A program made the position numbers and the translations under genes. This document shows positions 8,902-18,053 of a stretch of DNA of 52,928 nt, in pieces (within the stretch, counting starts at the first letter, position 1; each line of letters opens with the position of its first letter). Below the pieces are notes generated by a model. That model saw only the letters and a list, made by a program, of their open reading frames with translations. It made no database searches and was not told where the DNA came from. This DNA is from an uncultured Saprospiraceae bacterium (lineage in GTDB: Bacteria; Bacteroidota; Bacteroidia; Chitinophagales; Saprospiraceae). The stretch spans positions 1-52,928 of the forward strand of contig CALFWZ010000091.1 of the NCBI GenBank assembly GCA_937928405.1. The letters are read 5' to 3'.

Positions 8902-11655
8902 ATGAAACTAATCAAACCTTACTTCATAGCACTGCTCTTGCTTTTTTGCCTATCAGTATCGGCACAAGAGGTGGTTTGGGCAGACCAACTGATCGAAGTT
9001 TCCAGCGAACTAAATAACTCTGCTGTTCAAGTTTTAGGTGCACCAGACGCCATAACACAACAGGATCAGGATCTTTCTTGGACGCCCAAAAAAGAAGGTC
9101 TCGCAAGAGGGGAGTTTATTCACGTTAGTTTTGCCTTTCCTATTCGTACCCGACAAATCATTGTTTCAGAAGCAAGTAATCCTGGCGCCATTTTTCGATT
9201 GACCGCTTTTTTTACCGATGGTACAGAAGCGTTGATTTACGAAAATAAATATCCTAGAAATTTACTAGTTCCTAATCGAGCTTTTACTTACCAATTTCCA
9301 CTCACGCGAAAAAAAGTAGCTTCTATAAAACTGGAACTAGATACCCGTTCCGTAAAAGGTTTTAACCGAATAGATGCCATTGGTATTTCTAAAGAAACGG
9401 AACTTTACACCTCCACACCACATGAACAAAAGGAAATAGAAGGAAATTTGGGTACGGAAGTAAATAGTACTGCCGCAGAAATATCTCCACAACTTTCAGC
9501 AGATGGTCAAACGCTATATTTCGTTCGACACAACCATATGGACAATATGGGCGAAGGGGATATTTGGGTCAGTAACCGCTTGGGAGAGGATCGTTGGAGT
9601 ACCGCAGTCAATTTGGGAGCACCCATCAACAATCGATCAGAAAATCAGGTCATAGGCGTTGGTAAAAATGGGCAACAATTATTTGTTAAAATGGGTAGTG
9701 AAAAAACGGATAATAATAATCTCTTTGTTACTCAAAAAAATGGTCGAAGCTGGACGCGTCCAAAACGATTGAATACAAACTTGCCCACGGATCAATCCTT
9801 GCGTCATATTTTTATTAGTAAAAATGGTAAAACCATCTTGGTCGCCATCGAAACTCCTAATGCTGGCTTTGACCTTCAGGTAACTACCCAACGTCTCGAA
9901 GGAAAATGGACGGAACTAACTAGTCTCGGCACGACGATAAATACTAGTGATGATGAAACGAGTGCCTATTTATCTGCGAATGGTAAAACACTATTTTTCT
10001 CTAGTAATGGACATGGAGGCATGGGTGGACAGGATTTCTTTGTCAGTCATCGGAAAGATGATTCTTGGACTAATTGGTCCACACCGGTTAATCTTGGTAA
10101 TGAAATCAATGATGTCACCAATAACGAAAAACTGTCTTTAGCGGCTGATGAAATTTATGGCGTTTTTAGTCGAAAAAATAAAGCAGGAGATAATGATATT
10201 TATCAAATCAGCTTGCCAGATAATCTTATGGCGACGAATGGCGAAATCGGTAGAAGTGGCGTAATAGATTTAAATGACCATGAGCCTCAAGAAAATACCA
10301 CTAAGAAAGCAATAGACAACCTTACCGCTCAATCGGAAGGAACTATGATTCTTAAAAAAGGAACAGAAAATAACTTGCAAATTAGACTACAGAAAATTGA
10401 TGAACAGCTGACCAATCTTGAAAAGACTAAAGCCCAACTACGTCAGCGAAAATTGCAGCGCAGAGAAATGCCTGATAATTTTTTAGAAGGGAAAGAGATG
10501 GAAAAATTGCAGGGACAATTTATTAAGCAACAAAAGAACAGTAATGTTATCTTTAGAGAAGAAACAGCAGAAGATGCAGAATTGGCTAAAATGAAAAATA
10601 AATTCAATCAGGCCAATGGAAAAACAACCACGACTTCTACGAGAGGAAAGAAAACGAAGAGAGATCTGGAATTAGAAGAAATGAAAAAACGCTTTAATAA
10701 GTACAATGGTAAAACTGAAAAGACAGATGACGAGGAAGAATACATGGATATGGAAGTCAGTAATGGTCAGGTATATGATGAAGAATATGATCGAACCATG
10801 TATAGCGGTGGGTTTACGGATCTTCAGCAAGAAATGTGGTCTGCACTTGAAACGCAGTTGGCAGATCAGGTTAAATTGACCGTTAAAAAACAAATTTATA
10901 CGCAAGTTGAAAAAGAATTACTACGGTCTTTATCCGGAACATTAGATGAATCACAACAGTATCGTCTGAAACAACAAGGGGTCTTACTTTACCGAGAGAT
11001 AAAAAAAGAGTTACGGAAAATATCTGGTGAGAAAATTACTTTGGATAATATTCCCGAAAACGAGATTACCATTAAATTACGACGAAAGATGGAACCGGTT
11101 GTTCGCAAAAATCTCTACGCGGATCTTAGAGATTTAGCTGCGAGCGAAATAAGTAACGAACTTGCCTATCGTTTCGCAAAAGAGGAAAAAACGATACTAC
11201 GTAAAGAACTAAAAAATCAACCAGCAGAATGGTCTGCTGACGTGGTAGAAGCACCTGCACCGGTCTCCAATCAACGTCAAGAACCTGCTTTGCTTTCTAC
11301 CTTATTATTGAAAAAAGGTCAGGTGAAAATTCCTTTCAGGGAAGGACAAAAATTTCTAATGGAAGATATTTATTTTAAGAAAAAAAGCGGTGTCTTGAAA
11401 TCGCAGTCTTTTAGCGGAATTGACCAAATGGTGGACTTTCTAAATGCCAATAAAAACCTCTCTGTTGAGGTCGGTGTTTTTGATGATGGAAGTGGAGAAG
11501 CGTTGACGCTTATTCGCGCCAAAACTATTTACGAGTCCCTAATCAAAGAAGGGATTGCTCCTCACCGACTGCTATATAGAGACTATGGGTTGGAAGAAAC
11601 ATCCAGCAAACCATCATCCGTTAAAACACAAATAAAAATTGTTAGCATCCGCTAA
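8902..11655 (+). CDS. PD40 beta-propeller protein with OmpA-like C-terminus
   Basis: A 917-residue exported protein. The signal peptide is MKLIKPYFIALLLLFCLSVS followed by AQ. Residues about 25-160 form a discoidin-like region. Residues about 185-450 contain several PD40/WD40-like repeats (ISPQLSADGQTLYFV, SAYLSANGKTLFFSS). A Lys/Glu-rich, probably coiled-coil section (about 490-790) follows, then a degenerate OmpA-like peptidoglycan-binding domain (about 820-917). This layout resembles the OmpA/PD40 proteins common in Bacteroidota and the second one at 36683. A possible -7 element, TATATTTG, lies at 8748-8755, giving a leader of about 140 nt. A role in envelope anchoring is inferred. Confidence 0.8.
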   Translation: MKLIKPYFIALLLLFCLSVSAQEVVWADQLIEVSSELNNSAVQVLGAPDAITQQDQDLSWTPKKEGLARGEFIHVSFAFPIRTRQIIVSEASNPGAIFRLTAFFTDGTEALIYENKYPRNLLVPNRAFTYQFPLTRKKVASIKLELDTRSVKGFNRIDAIGISKETELYTSTPHEQKEIEGNLGTEVNSTAAEISPQLSADGQTLYFVRHNHMDNMGEGDIWVSNRLGEDRWSTAVNLGAPINNRSENQVIGVGKNGQQLFVKMGSEKTDNNNLFVTQKNGRSWTRPKRLNTNLPTDQSLRHIFISKNGKTILVAIETPNAGFDLQVTTQRLEGKWTELTSLGTTINTSDDETSAYLSANGKTLFFSSNGHGGMGGQDFFVSHRKDDSWTNWSTPVNLGNEINDVTNNEKLSLAADEIYGVFSRKNKAGDNDIYQISLPDNLMATNGEIGRSGVIDLNDHEPQENTTKKAIDNLTAQSEGTMILKKGTENNLQIRLQKIDEQLTNLEKTKAQLRQRKLQRREMPDNFLEGKEMEKLQGQFIKQQKNSNVIFREETAEDAELAKMKNKFNQANGKTTTTSTRGKKTKRDLELEEMKKRFNKYNGKTEKTDDEEEYMDMEVSNGQVYDEEYDRTMYSGGFTDLQQEMWSALETQLADQVKLTVKKQIYTQVEKELLRSLSGTLDESQQYRLKQQGVLLYREIKKELRKISGEKITLDNIPENEITIKLRRKMEPVVRKNLYADLRDLAASEISNELAYRFAKEEKTILRKELKNQPAEWSADVVEAPAPVSNQRQEPALLSTLLLKKGQVKIPFREGQKFLMEDIYFKKKSGVLKSQSFSGIDQMVDFLNANKNLSVEVGVFDDGSGEALTLIRAKTIYESLIKEGIAPHRLLYRDYGLEETSSKPSSVKTQIKIVSIR

Positions 11656-11694
11656 ACCACGGAAACCTTTCGTGTATTACAATCAACCTTTTCT

Positions 11695-12165
11695 ATGAAA
11701 TTTATTCCAGAATCTGTTATTGATCAAAGTATCGAACGACTTAGCGTATCGGATTCACTCGACGCAGCCATTAAAGAATTGGCCGATGCGCAACCCTTTT
11801 TGGTGGCTTATCTCAGTTCAGAAACGACGGCTGCTTTTTCCAATGAAGAAAAAGACTTTTTGTTTTTTGCTACCTCTGTCATTGTATCTGCCGTAGAAGC
11901 CGTAGAACCAGATCCTAAAGTCCTTGGCTTAGAGATGTTGACCGAAATAGAAGAACAAAATTTCACCATCTTTACGGAAACGAAAGGAAAAAATTTCCGT
12001 GAGAAAATTACCGTGTTTTTTGAAGACTACCCTCAAGAAGATTTATTAGCCTTTGCAGAAGACGCGCTGGAAGAGGACGAAGACACGCTTATCACCAGTG
12101 AGGGAAGAGCATATCTTTTTGTAATGCTTAAAACGATTATTGATACTTTCCAAAAGGCTTTTTAA
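11695..12165 (+). CDS. small acidic protein of unknown function
   Basis: A 156-residue, strongly acidic protein with no signal peptide or membrane segment; I do not recognise the family. It looks all-helical, with an Asp/Glu-rich C-terminal half (AEDALEEDEDTL). It starts 39 bp after the OmpA-like gene on the same strand, so it is probably in the same transcript. Codon use and composition match its neighbours, supporting a real gene. Confidence 0.75.
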   Translation: MKFIPESVIDQSIERLSVSDSLDAAIKELADAQPFLVAYLSSETTAAFSNEEKDFLFFATSVIVSAVEAVEPDPKVLGLEMLTEIEEQNFTIFTETKGKNFREKITVFFEDYPQEDLLAFAEDALEEDEDTLITSEGRAYLFVMLKTIIDTFQKAF

Positions 12166-12305
12166 TCATCCCCAATTTTGCCATCATCATTTAATCTGGT
12201 GGTTTGCTAGTTGGCCTTCTTTTTACGTAAAAGAGGTAACTGGTGTTGGCTAACATAGCGTTCTAGGCAAAAAGTGACATAAAGTTGTATCTGTTAAAAT
12301 AAATT

Positions 12306-12407
12306 GGATCAATAGAAAGCTCCAGAGGAACGATAAGTTAATAACAAAGTCAAAAAGATGATTGGCAAGCTCCGTAGGAGCGAAACAACTTTAGGATCAA
12401 TGAAAGC
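12306..12407. repeat. duplicated short intergenic repeat (AGCTCC..GGAGCGA type)
   Basis: Between the converging genes ending at 12165 and 12423 there are two related modules. AAGCTCCAGAGGAACGA (12317-12333) and AAGCTCCGTAGGAGCGA (12367-12383) lie 50 bp apart; the second contains the perfect palindrome GCTCC-GTA-GGAGC. GGATCAAT(A)GAAAGC also occurs twice, at 12306-12320 and 12394-12407. The pattern resembles dispersed intergenic repeats known in Bacteroidota, but copy number in this genome cannot be seen here. Confidence 0.65.
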
Positions 12408-12422
12408 ATACGCAGCCAAATC

Positions 12423-13064
12423 TTATTGCAAAAATGGATTAAATTGCTTTTCGTAGCCAATGGAGGTGTCCGGCCCATGTCCAGGATGCACGGCTACGTC
12501 ATTTCCCAATGGAAATAATTGATCTTTGATGCTGCCTAATAACGTTGCCATATCTCCACCTGGCAAATCTGTACGACCAATACTTTGGTAGAATAAAACA
12601 TCACCAGCAATAATAAATTTATCTGCTTCGCAGTAAAAAGACAAACTGGCAGGAGAATGCCCGGGGGTGAATAATGCTTTGAGGGAAGTATTGCCAAACA
12701 TAATTGTATCTCCGGTCTCAATAAATTTTCCTGGCTCGGGAGAGGGTTGTGGAAGTTGAATACCATACGTCTGACATACCTGAGGAGCTGCTGCTAATAC
12801 GGGCAATTCACCGCGGTGTATCTCAAGTGTCAAATCATAGGTTTCAGCCACAAAAGCATTTCCAAAAATATGATCCAAATGACAATGGGTATTGATGAGC
12901 CGGACTGGCGTCAATTCTTGATCACTGATAAAATGCTTTAATTCTTCGCGCTCCTTTTGGGTATAACAGCCAGGATCAAAAATGATGCATTCGCCAGTCT
13001 CATCTGAAACGATATAAGTATTTTCCTGAAAAGGATTGAAAGTAAGCTTGGAAACAACCGCCAT
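12423..13064 (-). CDS. metallo-beta-lactamase-fold hydrolase (glyoxalase II-like)
   Basis: A 213-residue MBL-fold enzyme. The metal-binding motif is H60-C-H62-L-D64-H65 (NTHCHLDH). Further ligands are in TPGHSPASLSFY and AGDVLF, and the C-terminal His in VHPGHG. Length and motifs match the YcbL/hydroxyacylglutathione-hydrolase-like group, cytosolic thioesterases or persulfide dioxygenase relatives. The exact substrate is not readable. It is monocistronic, converging on the acidic-protein gene. Confidence 0.9.
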   Translation of the reverse strand: MAVVSKLTFNPFQENTYIVSDETGECIIFDPGCYTQKEREELKHFISDQELTPVRLINTHCHLDHIFGNAFVAETYDLTLEIHRGELPVLAAAPQVCQTYGIQLPQPSPEPGKFIETGDTIMFGNTSLKALFTPGHSPASLSFYCEADKFIIAGDVLFYQSIGRTDLPGGDMATLLGSIKDQLFPLGNDVAVHPGHGPDTSIGYEKQFNPFLQ

Positions 13065-13263
13065 TAGAATGCGTTTTAAGTAAGCAGGTATTATTAATTA
13101 AATGACCACCTGCTTCAGAGTTTATAATGAGTAAATCGTTAAATTCAAAGATTCCGCTTGTTTAAGACATTCCGATATGTCAAATCTTTTGTATCTTGAA
13201 AATATAAAAGCAATTCACAGAGTTAAGCTAATAGATAACTGCCCACAATACTAAACCTTTTTT

Positions 13264-16200
13264 ATGCAAAATTTAAAATTTTTTATTACAGGTTTTTGTT
13301 TTTTCCTTTTTGCTGGTTCCAGCTTTGCACAAACTTCTCAGGTAGAATTTGGTAAAAATCGGGTACAATTTCACGAGGATTTTAAGGAATGGGCCATGTA
13401 TGAAAGCGAAAATTTTGTTACTTACTGGTATGGAGAAGGAAGAGCAATTGGACAGTCGGTAGTCCAAATGGCAGAAACAGATTTTATGGATATCCAGCGT
13501 ATCTTAGAGCATCGGATGAATGATAAAATAGATATTATCGTTTACAAAGACCTGACGGATATTAAGCAAAGCAATATCGGAAGTGAAGAAGTATTCTTTA
13601 ACACAGGAGGAAAAACCAAAATTGTAGGGAATAAAATTTTTGTTTATTTCGATGGTAATCACAATAATTTACGGCGTTCTGTCAGAGAAGGAGTAGCCTC
13701 AGCATACTTGAACGCAATGATGTTTGGAGCCAACCTGCAAGAGATTGTCCAAAATGCCGTGATGCTCAATTTGCCGCAATGGTTTAAAGATGGATTGGTT
13801 AGCTATGCGGGAGAAAGTTGGAACGTTCATTATGATGATCGAATGCGCGAAATATTTTTATTAGAACGATATAAAAAATTTGAAGACTTTGCGGATGAAT
13901 ATCCAAAACTGGCAGGCCACTCTATGTGGTATTTTATTAGTCAGAATTACGGAAAGTCCGTGGTTCCCAACCTACTCTATCTGACACGGATCAATCGGAG
14001 TATTGAAAGTGGTTATGCTTTTGTTTTAGGAGATACTTACGAAACTTCCCTCACTAATTGGTACGAGTTTTATAACAAACGCTACCGAACAGAAATCAAA
14101 GGCTTCGAAAAACCAAAGGGAAAAAAGATAGAAGTTAAAAATCGCCGAAAACTTCCAGTCAGTAATCTAAAGTTAAGCCCAGATGGAAAAAAGATCGCTT
14201 ATGTGCTCAATGAAATTGGAAAAGTAAAAGTATTTATCCAAGATATCCGAACCGGAAAAAGAACACAAATCTTAAAGTATGGATCTCGTAACCCGTTTCA
14301 GGAAACGGATTACAACTATCCACTACTCGCCTGGAGTCCCAACAATCTTGAATTGGGAATTATTTATGAACAAAGAGATATCATAAAAATCATTCAGCGG
14401 GACGTCAAGACGGGAAAAAACCTCGAAGATGTTCTACCCAATCAGTTTCACCGAATCAATAGTATGGATTATATCAATCCGTTTAAAATGGTTTTTTCGG
14501 CGACCGTGGGAGGTGTTTCAGATATTTTTACCTTCATTCCTAAAACCCGACAATCGATACGACTCACCCGAGATTTCTGGGATGACTTGGATGCAAAATT
14601 TGTAAAAATAGATGGACAAAAAGGCATTTTATTTTCCTCCAATCGAATGGACACCTTACTAGTGACGGCCAAACTGGATTCTATTTTGCCCCTCAATACG
14701 TTTGATATTTTTTATTATGATTTAGAAAACCCTTCTAAAGAATTAACGCGCGTAACGAGTACACCTTATGCCAACGAACGGAATCCGGTTGGCGTAGATA
14801 CCACTTGGTTTAGTTATACCAGCGAAGCCAGTGGAATTTATAATCAAAATATGGGGTATCTAGAAACCTACTTAGCTTGGAATAATCAGGCGATCTATTT
14901 AAGTGATGGTTCAGAAATAATCATTCGAGAAGATTCTATTTGGAATAATGTGGATTCTATTGCGATCGACTCCATAGTGATTCAACCCGTTTATAAAAAA
15001 AGAGGCGTCACGCACAATCGAACCAATTATCCAAGCCATCTAATTCGTCATGATATTGCTGGCAAAGTCAACAAGCAAGTAATACTCCACAAAGAAGGAC
15101 ATATCTACCAGATGTATGTTCAACCAGTAGATACTTTGACAAGGGTCCAACCCAGAGCAACGATCTTCCGAAAGCAAGCGCTTAACGAAGCTGGCCTGAA
15201 ATTGACCCAAAATCAAAATACTTCTGGTAACATCAAACCACCCACAAAGAAGATTCCCAAAAAAGACGAAAAAATCATCGAAGATTATCTATTTCAAAGT
15301 GAATTTGATGAAGCCGAAAAGCCGGCTATGATTAGTATTGATGAAGAGGAAGGAAGCATTGTAATCGAGCCGTCTCTTTCTGTTCCATCTTCTCCCAGTT
15401 GGGACGAAGCGCAAATTCATGAATTCCGACAAGAGCGCATCGTTCCTTATCAACTGCAATTTAGAACAGACTTTATCACCACCACCGTGGACAATAGTTT
15501 ATTATTTGGTGGCCTCAATAATTACGCAGGAACGGGACAGGAATATAATTTTCCACCACCTGGCATTCTTCTAAAAGCAAACTTCAAAGATCTTTTTGAA
15601 GACTATGTACTAGAAGGTGGAATCCGGATTCCAACGACGTTTAACGGCGCGGAGTATTATATATTTTTAGATAATAAAAAGAAAAGATTGGACAAACGCT
15701 TTGCTGCGTACCGTCGCTCTATTCGCCGTAATGGATTAGATATTGCACCAATAGCACAACAACCTCAAACCCGTTTTGTCGAACCCCGAAACCGAGAAAC
15801 CACTTTTCTAACGCAAATGGAATTACGTTATCCATTTGATATATTTAGAAGTCTACGCGCGACCACGACTTTCCGAATTGATAAACAAACGCAGCTGGCT
15901 ACGGACCAGTCGGCACTCAATACCTCCACTGGTAAACAACAACGATTGGGTTTACGGGTAGAATATGTTTTTGACAATACGCTCGATGTAGATATTAATA
16001 TTAAAAATGGTACTCGGTATAAATTCTATGCAGAAATGCTGAAGCGTTTTGAGATTGATTTTATCGATGGATTTAATTTTGATCTAGGAGAAGGATTTAT
16101 GACCATTTTAGGGTTTGATGCTCGACATTATCAGCGTTTGGACAAACATTCTGTCTTGGCGATTCGGGCCGCGGGTTCTACTTCTTTTGGTTCAGAACGG

Positions 16201-16698
16201 ATTTTGTTTTTATTGGGTGGCGTAGACAATTGGTTGTTCCCATCTTTTAATCAGGATATCCCAACGCCCTCCAACGAAGGCTTGGCTTATCAAACATTTG
16301 CCAATAATGTTCGTGGTTTTAAAACCAATATTAGAAATGGAACCTCGTATGCGTTGATCAATACAGAGCTAAGAATTCCTGTTTTTAAATATTTTTCCAG
16401 ACGGATTAAATCCTCTTTCTTTAGAAGCTTTCAGCTCGTAGGATTTTTTGATATCGGAACCGCTTGGGAAGGCTTATCTCCTTACAGTGATGACAATCCA
16501 CTAAACATCACGACGGTGACCAATGGCGCCGTTACCCTGTCGATTAACTATTTCCGTGATCCTATCGTGATGGGATATGGGACGGGTGTCCGTGCGATGT
16601 TGTTTGGCTATTTCTTAAAGTTGGATTATGCCTGGGGCATCGAATCTCGAGTGACGCAAAATCCGAGGTTGCATTTTTCGATTGGGATGGATTTTTAG
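13264..16698 (+). CDS. exported PD40 protein with peptidase-like N-terminus and beta-barrel C-terminus
   Basis: A 1144-residue envelope protein. A signal peptide (about residues 1-22, ending GSSFAQ) precedes a region resembling peptidase_MA/gluzincin-like domains, including PQWFKDGLVSYAGE. The HExxH expected upstream is replaced by RRSVREGVAS, so it is probably catalytically dead. PD40-like propeller repeats follow (LKLSPDGKKIAYVLNEIG, about residues 305-460). The last 450 residues look like a BamA/surface-antigen-type barrel (RGFKTNIRNGTSYALINTELRIP; final residue Phe). Related Bacteroidota proteins are annotated as TolB-like or BamA-related; the function is unproved. The gene stands alone. 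Confidence 0.8.
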   Translation: MQNLKFFITGFCFFLFAGSSFAQTSQVEFGKNRVQFHEDFKEWAMYESENFVTYWYGEGRAIGQSVVQMAETDFMDIQRILEHRMNDKIDIIVYKDLTDIKQSNIGSEEVFFNTGGKTKIVGNKIFVYFDGNHNNLRRSVREGVASAYLNAMMFGANLQEIVQNAVMLNLPQWFKDGLVSYAGESWNVHYDDRMREIFLLERYKKFEDFADEYPKLAGHSMWYFISQNYGKSVVPNLLYLTRINRSIESGYAFVLGDTYETSLTNWYEFYNKRYRTEIKGFEKPKGKKIEVKNRRKLPVSNLKLSPDGKKIAYVLNEIGKVKVFIQDIRTGKRTQILKYGSRNPFQETDYNYPLLAWSPNNLELGIIYEQRDIIKIIQRDVKTGKNLEDVLPNQFHRINSMDYINPFKMVFSATVGGVSDIFTFIPKTRQSIRLTRDFWDDLDAKFVKIDGQKGILFSSNRMDTLLVTAKLDSILPLNTFDIFYYDLENPSKELTRVTSTPYANERNPVGVDTTWFSYTSEASGIYNQNMGYLETYLAWNNQAIYLSDGSEIIIREDSIWNNVDSIAIDSIVIQPVYKKRGVTHNRTNYPSHLIRHDIAGKVNKQVILHKEGHIYQMYVQPVDTLTRVQPRATIFRKQALNEAGLKLTQNQNTSGNIKPPTKKIPKKDEKIIEDYLFQSEFDEAEKPAMISIDEEEGSIVIEPSLSVPSSPSWDEAQIHEFRQERIVPYQLQFRTDFITTTVDNSLLFGGLNNYAGTGQEYNFPPPGILLKANFKDLFEDYVLEGGIRIPTTFNGAEYYIFLDNKKKRLDKRFAAYRRSIRRNGLDIAPIAQQPQTRFVEPRNRETTFLTQMELRYPFDIFRSLRATTTFRIDKQTQLATDQSALNTSTGKQQRLGLRVEYVFDNTLDVDINIKNGTRYKFYAEMLKRFEIDFIDGFNFDLGEGFMTILGFDARHYQRLDKHSVLAIRAAGSTSFGSERILFLLGGVDNWLFPSFNQDIPTPSNEGLAYQTFANNVRGFKTNIRNGTSYALINTELRIPVFKYFSRRIKSSFFRSFQLVGFFDIGTAWEGLSPYSDDNPLNITTVTNGAVTLSINYFRDPIVMGYGTGVRAMLFGYFLKLDYAWGIESRVTQNPRLHFSIGMDF

Positions 16699-16778
16699 GG
16701 TTGGGATTAGCTTTTTAATAACATCGTATGATGGCACTCACAGTGTTCTCTCAACAAAGGAAATGCATGCTGTCAGCA

Positions 16779-17444
16779 TTAGTTTTTGGTTCCTTGTTTT
16801 TTACTTTTATATAAATCCGCGAGCCGAATTTTTAATGAAGCGAAGAGAATAATAACTATTTTCCAGAACAGTATTACCCTTATCCATCTTTTCGAATATC
16901 CCTCTTTTAATAGTTCGGATTCTGTTTCGTATAAGTCACCAATTATTTCTTCTCTATGCTGGGCTGGAATTAAGTATTTAAATGACTTTAGTTTTGAATT
17001 GACGTTCTTTTTTATAGTTAGGTAATCCCAAAGAAAAGGTGAGATAATGATAAGAAAAAATGCTCTGGGGAATTTGGCAATTAAAAGTGGAAGGTTCAAT
17101 ATGACCTTATTTAATAGTGATTTAAGGAAATTCCAGTTTTTTCTTATGGTCAATAAAGTTGAATTTTTGATTAGCATAAGTATAGAAGTCAATCCATTTA
17201 TTATGCTTCTAGAAAAGATCAATATTAATATCATAGAAAAAAACATTAATATATCTATGTCAGAAGCTTCTGTTTTGATTATTTGGTTGTGACTTGGGAT
17301 AGATGGTATTGTAATTTCTTTTGCAGGTCTAAATTCCAATTGTTGATATGAAGGTTTGCTTAAGTCTAAAAATTCAATTGAATTCGAACTTAACACGTCC
17401 TGCTCTATAACTTTTAAGTTTTGATATGTTTCTTGATACTCCAT
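16779..17444 (-). CDS. membrane protein, permease-prefix-domain-like, paired with PadR
   Basis: A 221-residue membrane protein with about three hydrophobic segments (residues about 66-90, 115-140 and 190-207). Between the last two, the stretch AQHREEIIGDLYETESELLK followed by a Gly-Arg-Trp region resembles the 'permease prefix domain 2' normally fused to MacB-type ABC permeases. Here no permease follows. The ATG comes 2 nt after the stop codon of the PadR gene, so translation is probably coupled. The region is more AT-rich than neighbouring core genes. Family assignment is tentative. Confidence 0.65.
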   Translation of the reverse strand: MEYQETYQNLKVIEQDVLSSNSIEFLDLSKPSYQQLEFRPAKEITIPSIPSHNQIIKTEASDIDILMFFSMILILIFSRSIINGLTSILMLIKNSTLLTIRKNWNFLKSLLNKVILNLPLLIAKFPRAFFLIIISPFLWDYLTIKKNVNSKLKSFKYLIPAQHREEIIGDLYETESELLKEGYSKRWIRVILFWKIVIILFASLKIRLADLYKSKKQGTKN

Positions 17445-17446
17445 AT

Positions 17447-17743
17447 CTAAAAGGATAAATTCCAGTTATTGTAAAATGAAGATTGTATTCCGCTCAATGT
17501 TGATTCACCAATTGCTGTAATCTTATAATATCTTCTTCTGTTTCCCTTTCTCTCTACAGATGTTTCGCCATAATATCCTTCAATTAATCCGTTCCTTTCT
17601 AATGAATTTAATAGGTTATAAAGGCTGCCAATATTTATTTTCTTACCGCATTCTTCAACATGTTTGATTATTTCTAATCCATACATAGACTTTGTCGCTA
17701 AAGCAGATAAAACATGTAATTGACTAACCGAAAGATCTTTCAT
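17447..17743 (-). CDS. PadR-family transcriptional regulator
   Basis: A 98-residue winged-helix regulator. The N-terminal helix-turn-helix (LSVSQLHVLSALATKSMYGL) and the wing with basic RKGNRRRYYKITAIGES are typical of PadR. The short length lacks the long C-terminal dimerisation domain, as in PadR subfamily 2. It probably represses its own operon with the downstream membrane protein. A well-spaced promoter lies immediately upstream (17759-17790), leaving a leader of about 9 nt. The ligand is unknown. Confidence 0.88.
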   Translation of the reverse strand: MKDLSVSQLHVLSALATKSMYGLEIIKHVEECGKKINIGSLYNLLNSLERNGLIEGYYGETSVERKGNRRRYYKITAIGESTLSGIQSSFYNNWNLSF

Positions 17744-17758
17744 TATTATTCTTTAATG

Positions 17759-17790
17759 TAAAGATATAATTAATTTAAAGAATAAGCAAG
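17759..17790 (-). promoter_or_regulatory. promoter of the PadR operon
   Basis: On the minus strand CTTG (plus 17787-17790), 20 bp, then TATCTTTA (plus 17759-17766). This matches the Bacteroidetes -33/-7 layout with one mismatch in each box. A short inverted repeat CTTTA-ATG-TAAAG around 17751-17763 overlaps the start region and could be the PadR operator (inference). Confidence 0.5.
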
Positions 17791-17855
17791 TTTTCAAAGT
17801 GATACTAACACAAATATCCATAAGTCAATCTACAGATACGTAAAGAAATAACGAA

Positions 17856-17930
17856 CTAATCCTCCTTCCCCTTTAACTTCTCCGCTATTTTCAATGCTTG
17901 GATGATCTCCTCAATATCTACGGCAATTAT
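17856..17930 (-). pseudogene. second, diverged copy of the 3' end of prfA
   Basis: Read on the minus strand this encodes IAVDIEEIIQALKIAEKLKG, then KED and a stop. The end of intact prfA (19207-19290) encodes IAGDIEEIIQALQMAENARK, then LKGEEEG. Over the best 49 bases I count 39 matches, and most differences fall on third codon positions. No other prfA sequence is attached. It marks the outer edge of a 1.3-kb segment containing the HTH/PIN pair, so it looks like the trace of an insertion or recombination at the prfA 3' end. Confidence 0.85.
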
Positions 17931-17968
17931 AGAAACATAAATAATTAATAATCAGCTATTTAATAGGT

Positions 17969-18021
17969 AATAATCGAAATAAACAAAAATTTATTTAAAC
18001 AATTCTTGCGTTTCGATTATT
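17969..18021. promoter_or_regulatory. inverted-repeat operator of the TA pair
   Basis: A perfect 11-bp inverted repeat, AATAATCGAAA (17969-17979) and TTTCGATTATT (18011-18021), lies upstream of the HTH gene. The right half falls inside the spacer of the predicted promoter. Autoregulation by the HTH antitoxin binding here is the simplest reading (inference). Confidence 0.55.
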
Positions 18022-18036
18022 TCGTTTGTATATTGA
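18005..18036 (+). promoter_or_regulatory. promoter of the HTH/PIN pair
   Basis: CTTG (18005-18008), 20 bp, then TATATTGA (18029-18036), a partial match to TTTG-N20-TAnnTTTG. Start would be near 18042, about 12 nt before the HTH gene ATG at 18054. The right operator half-site sits between the boxes. Confidence 0.45.
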
Positions 18037-18053
18037 TTCAAAATCCTAATGAT

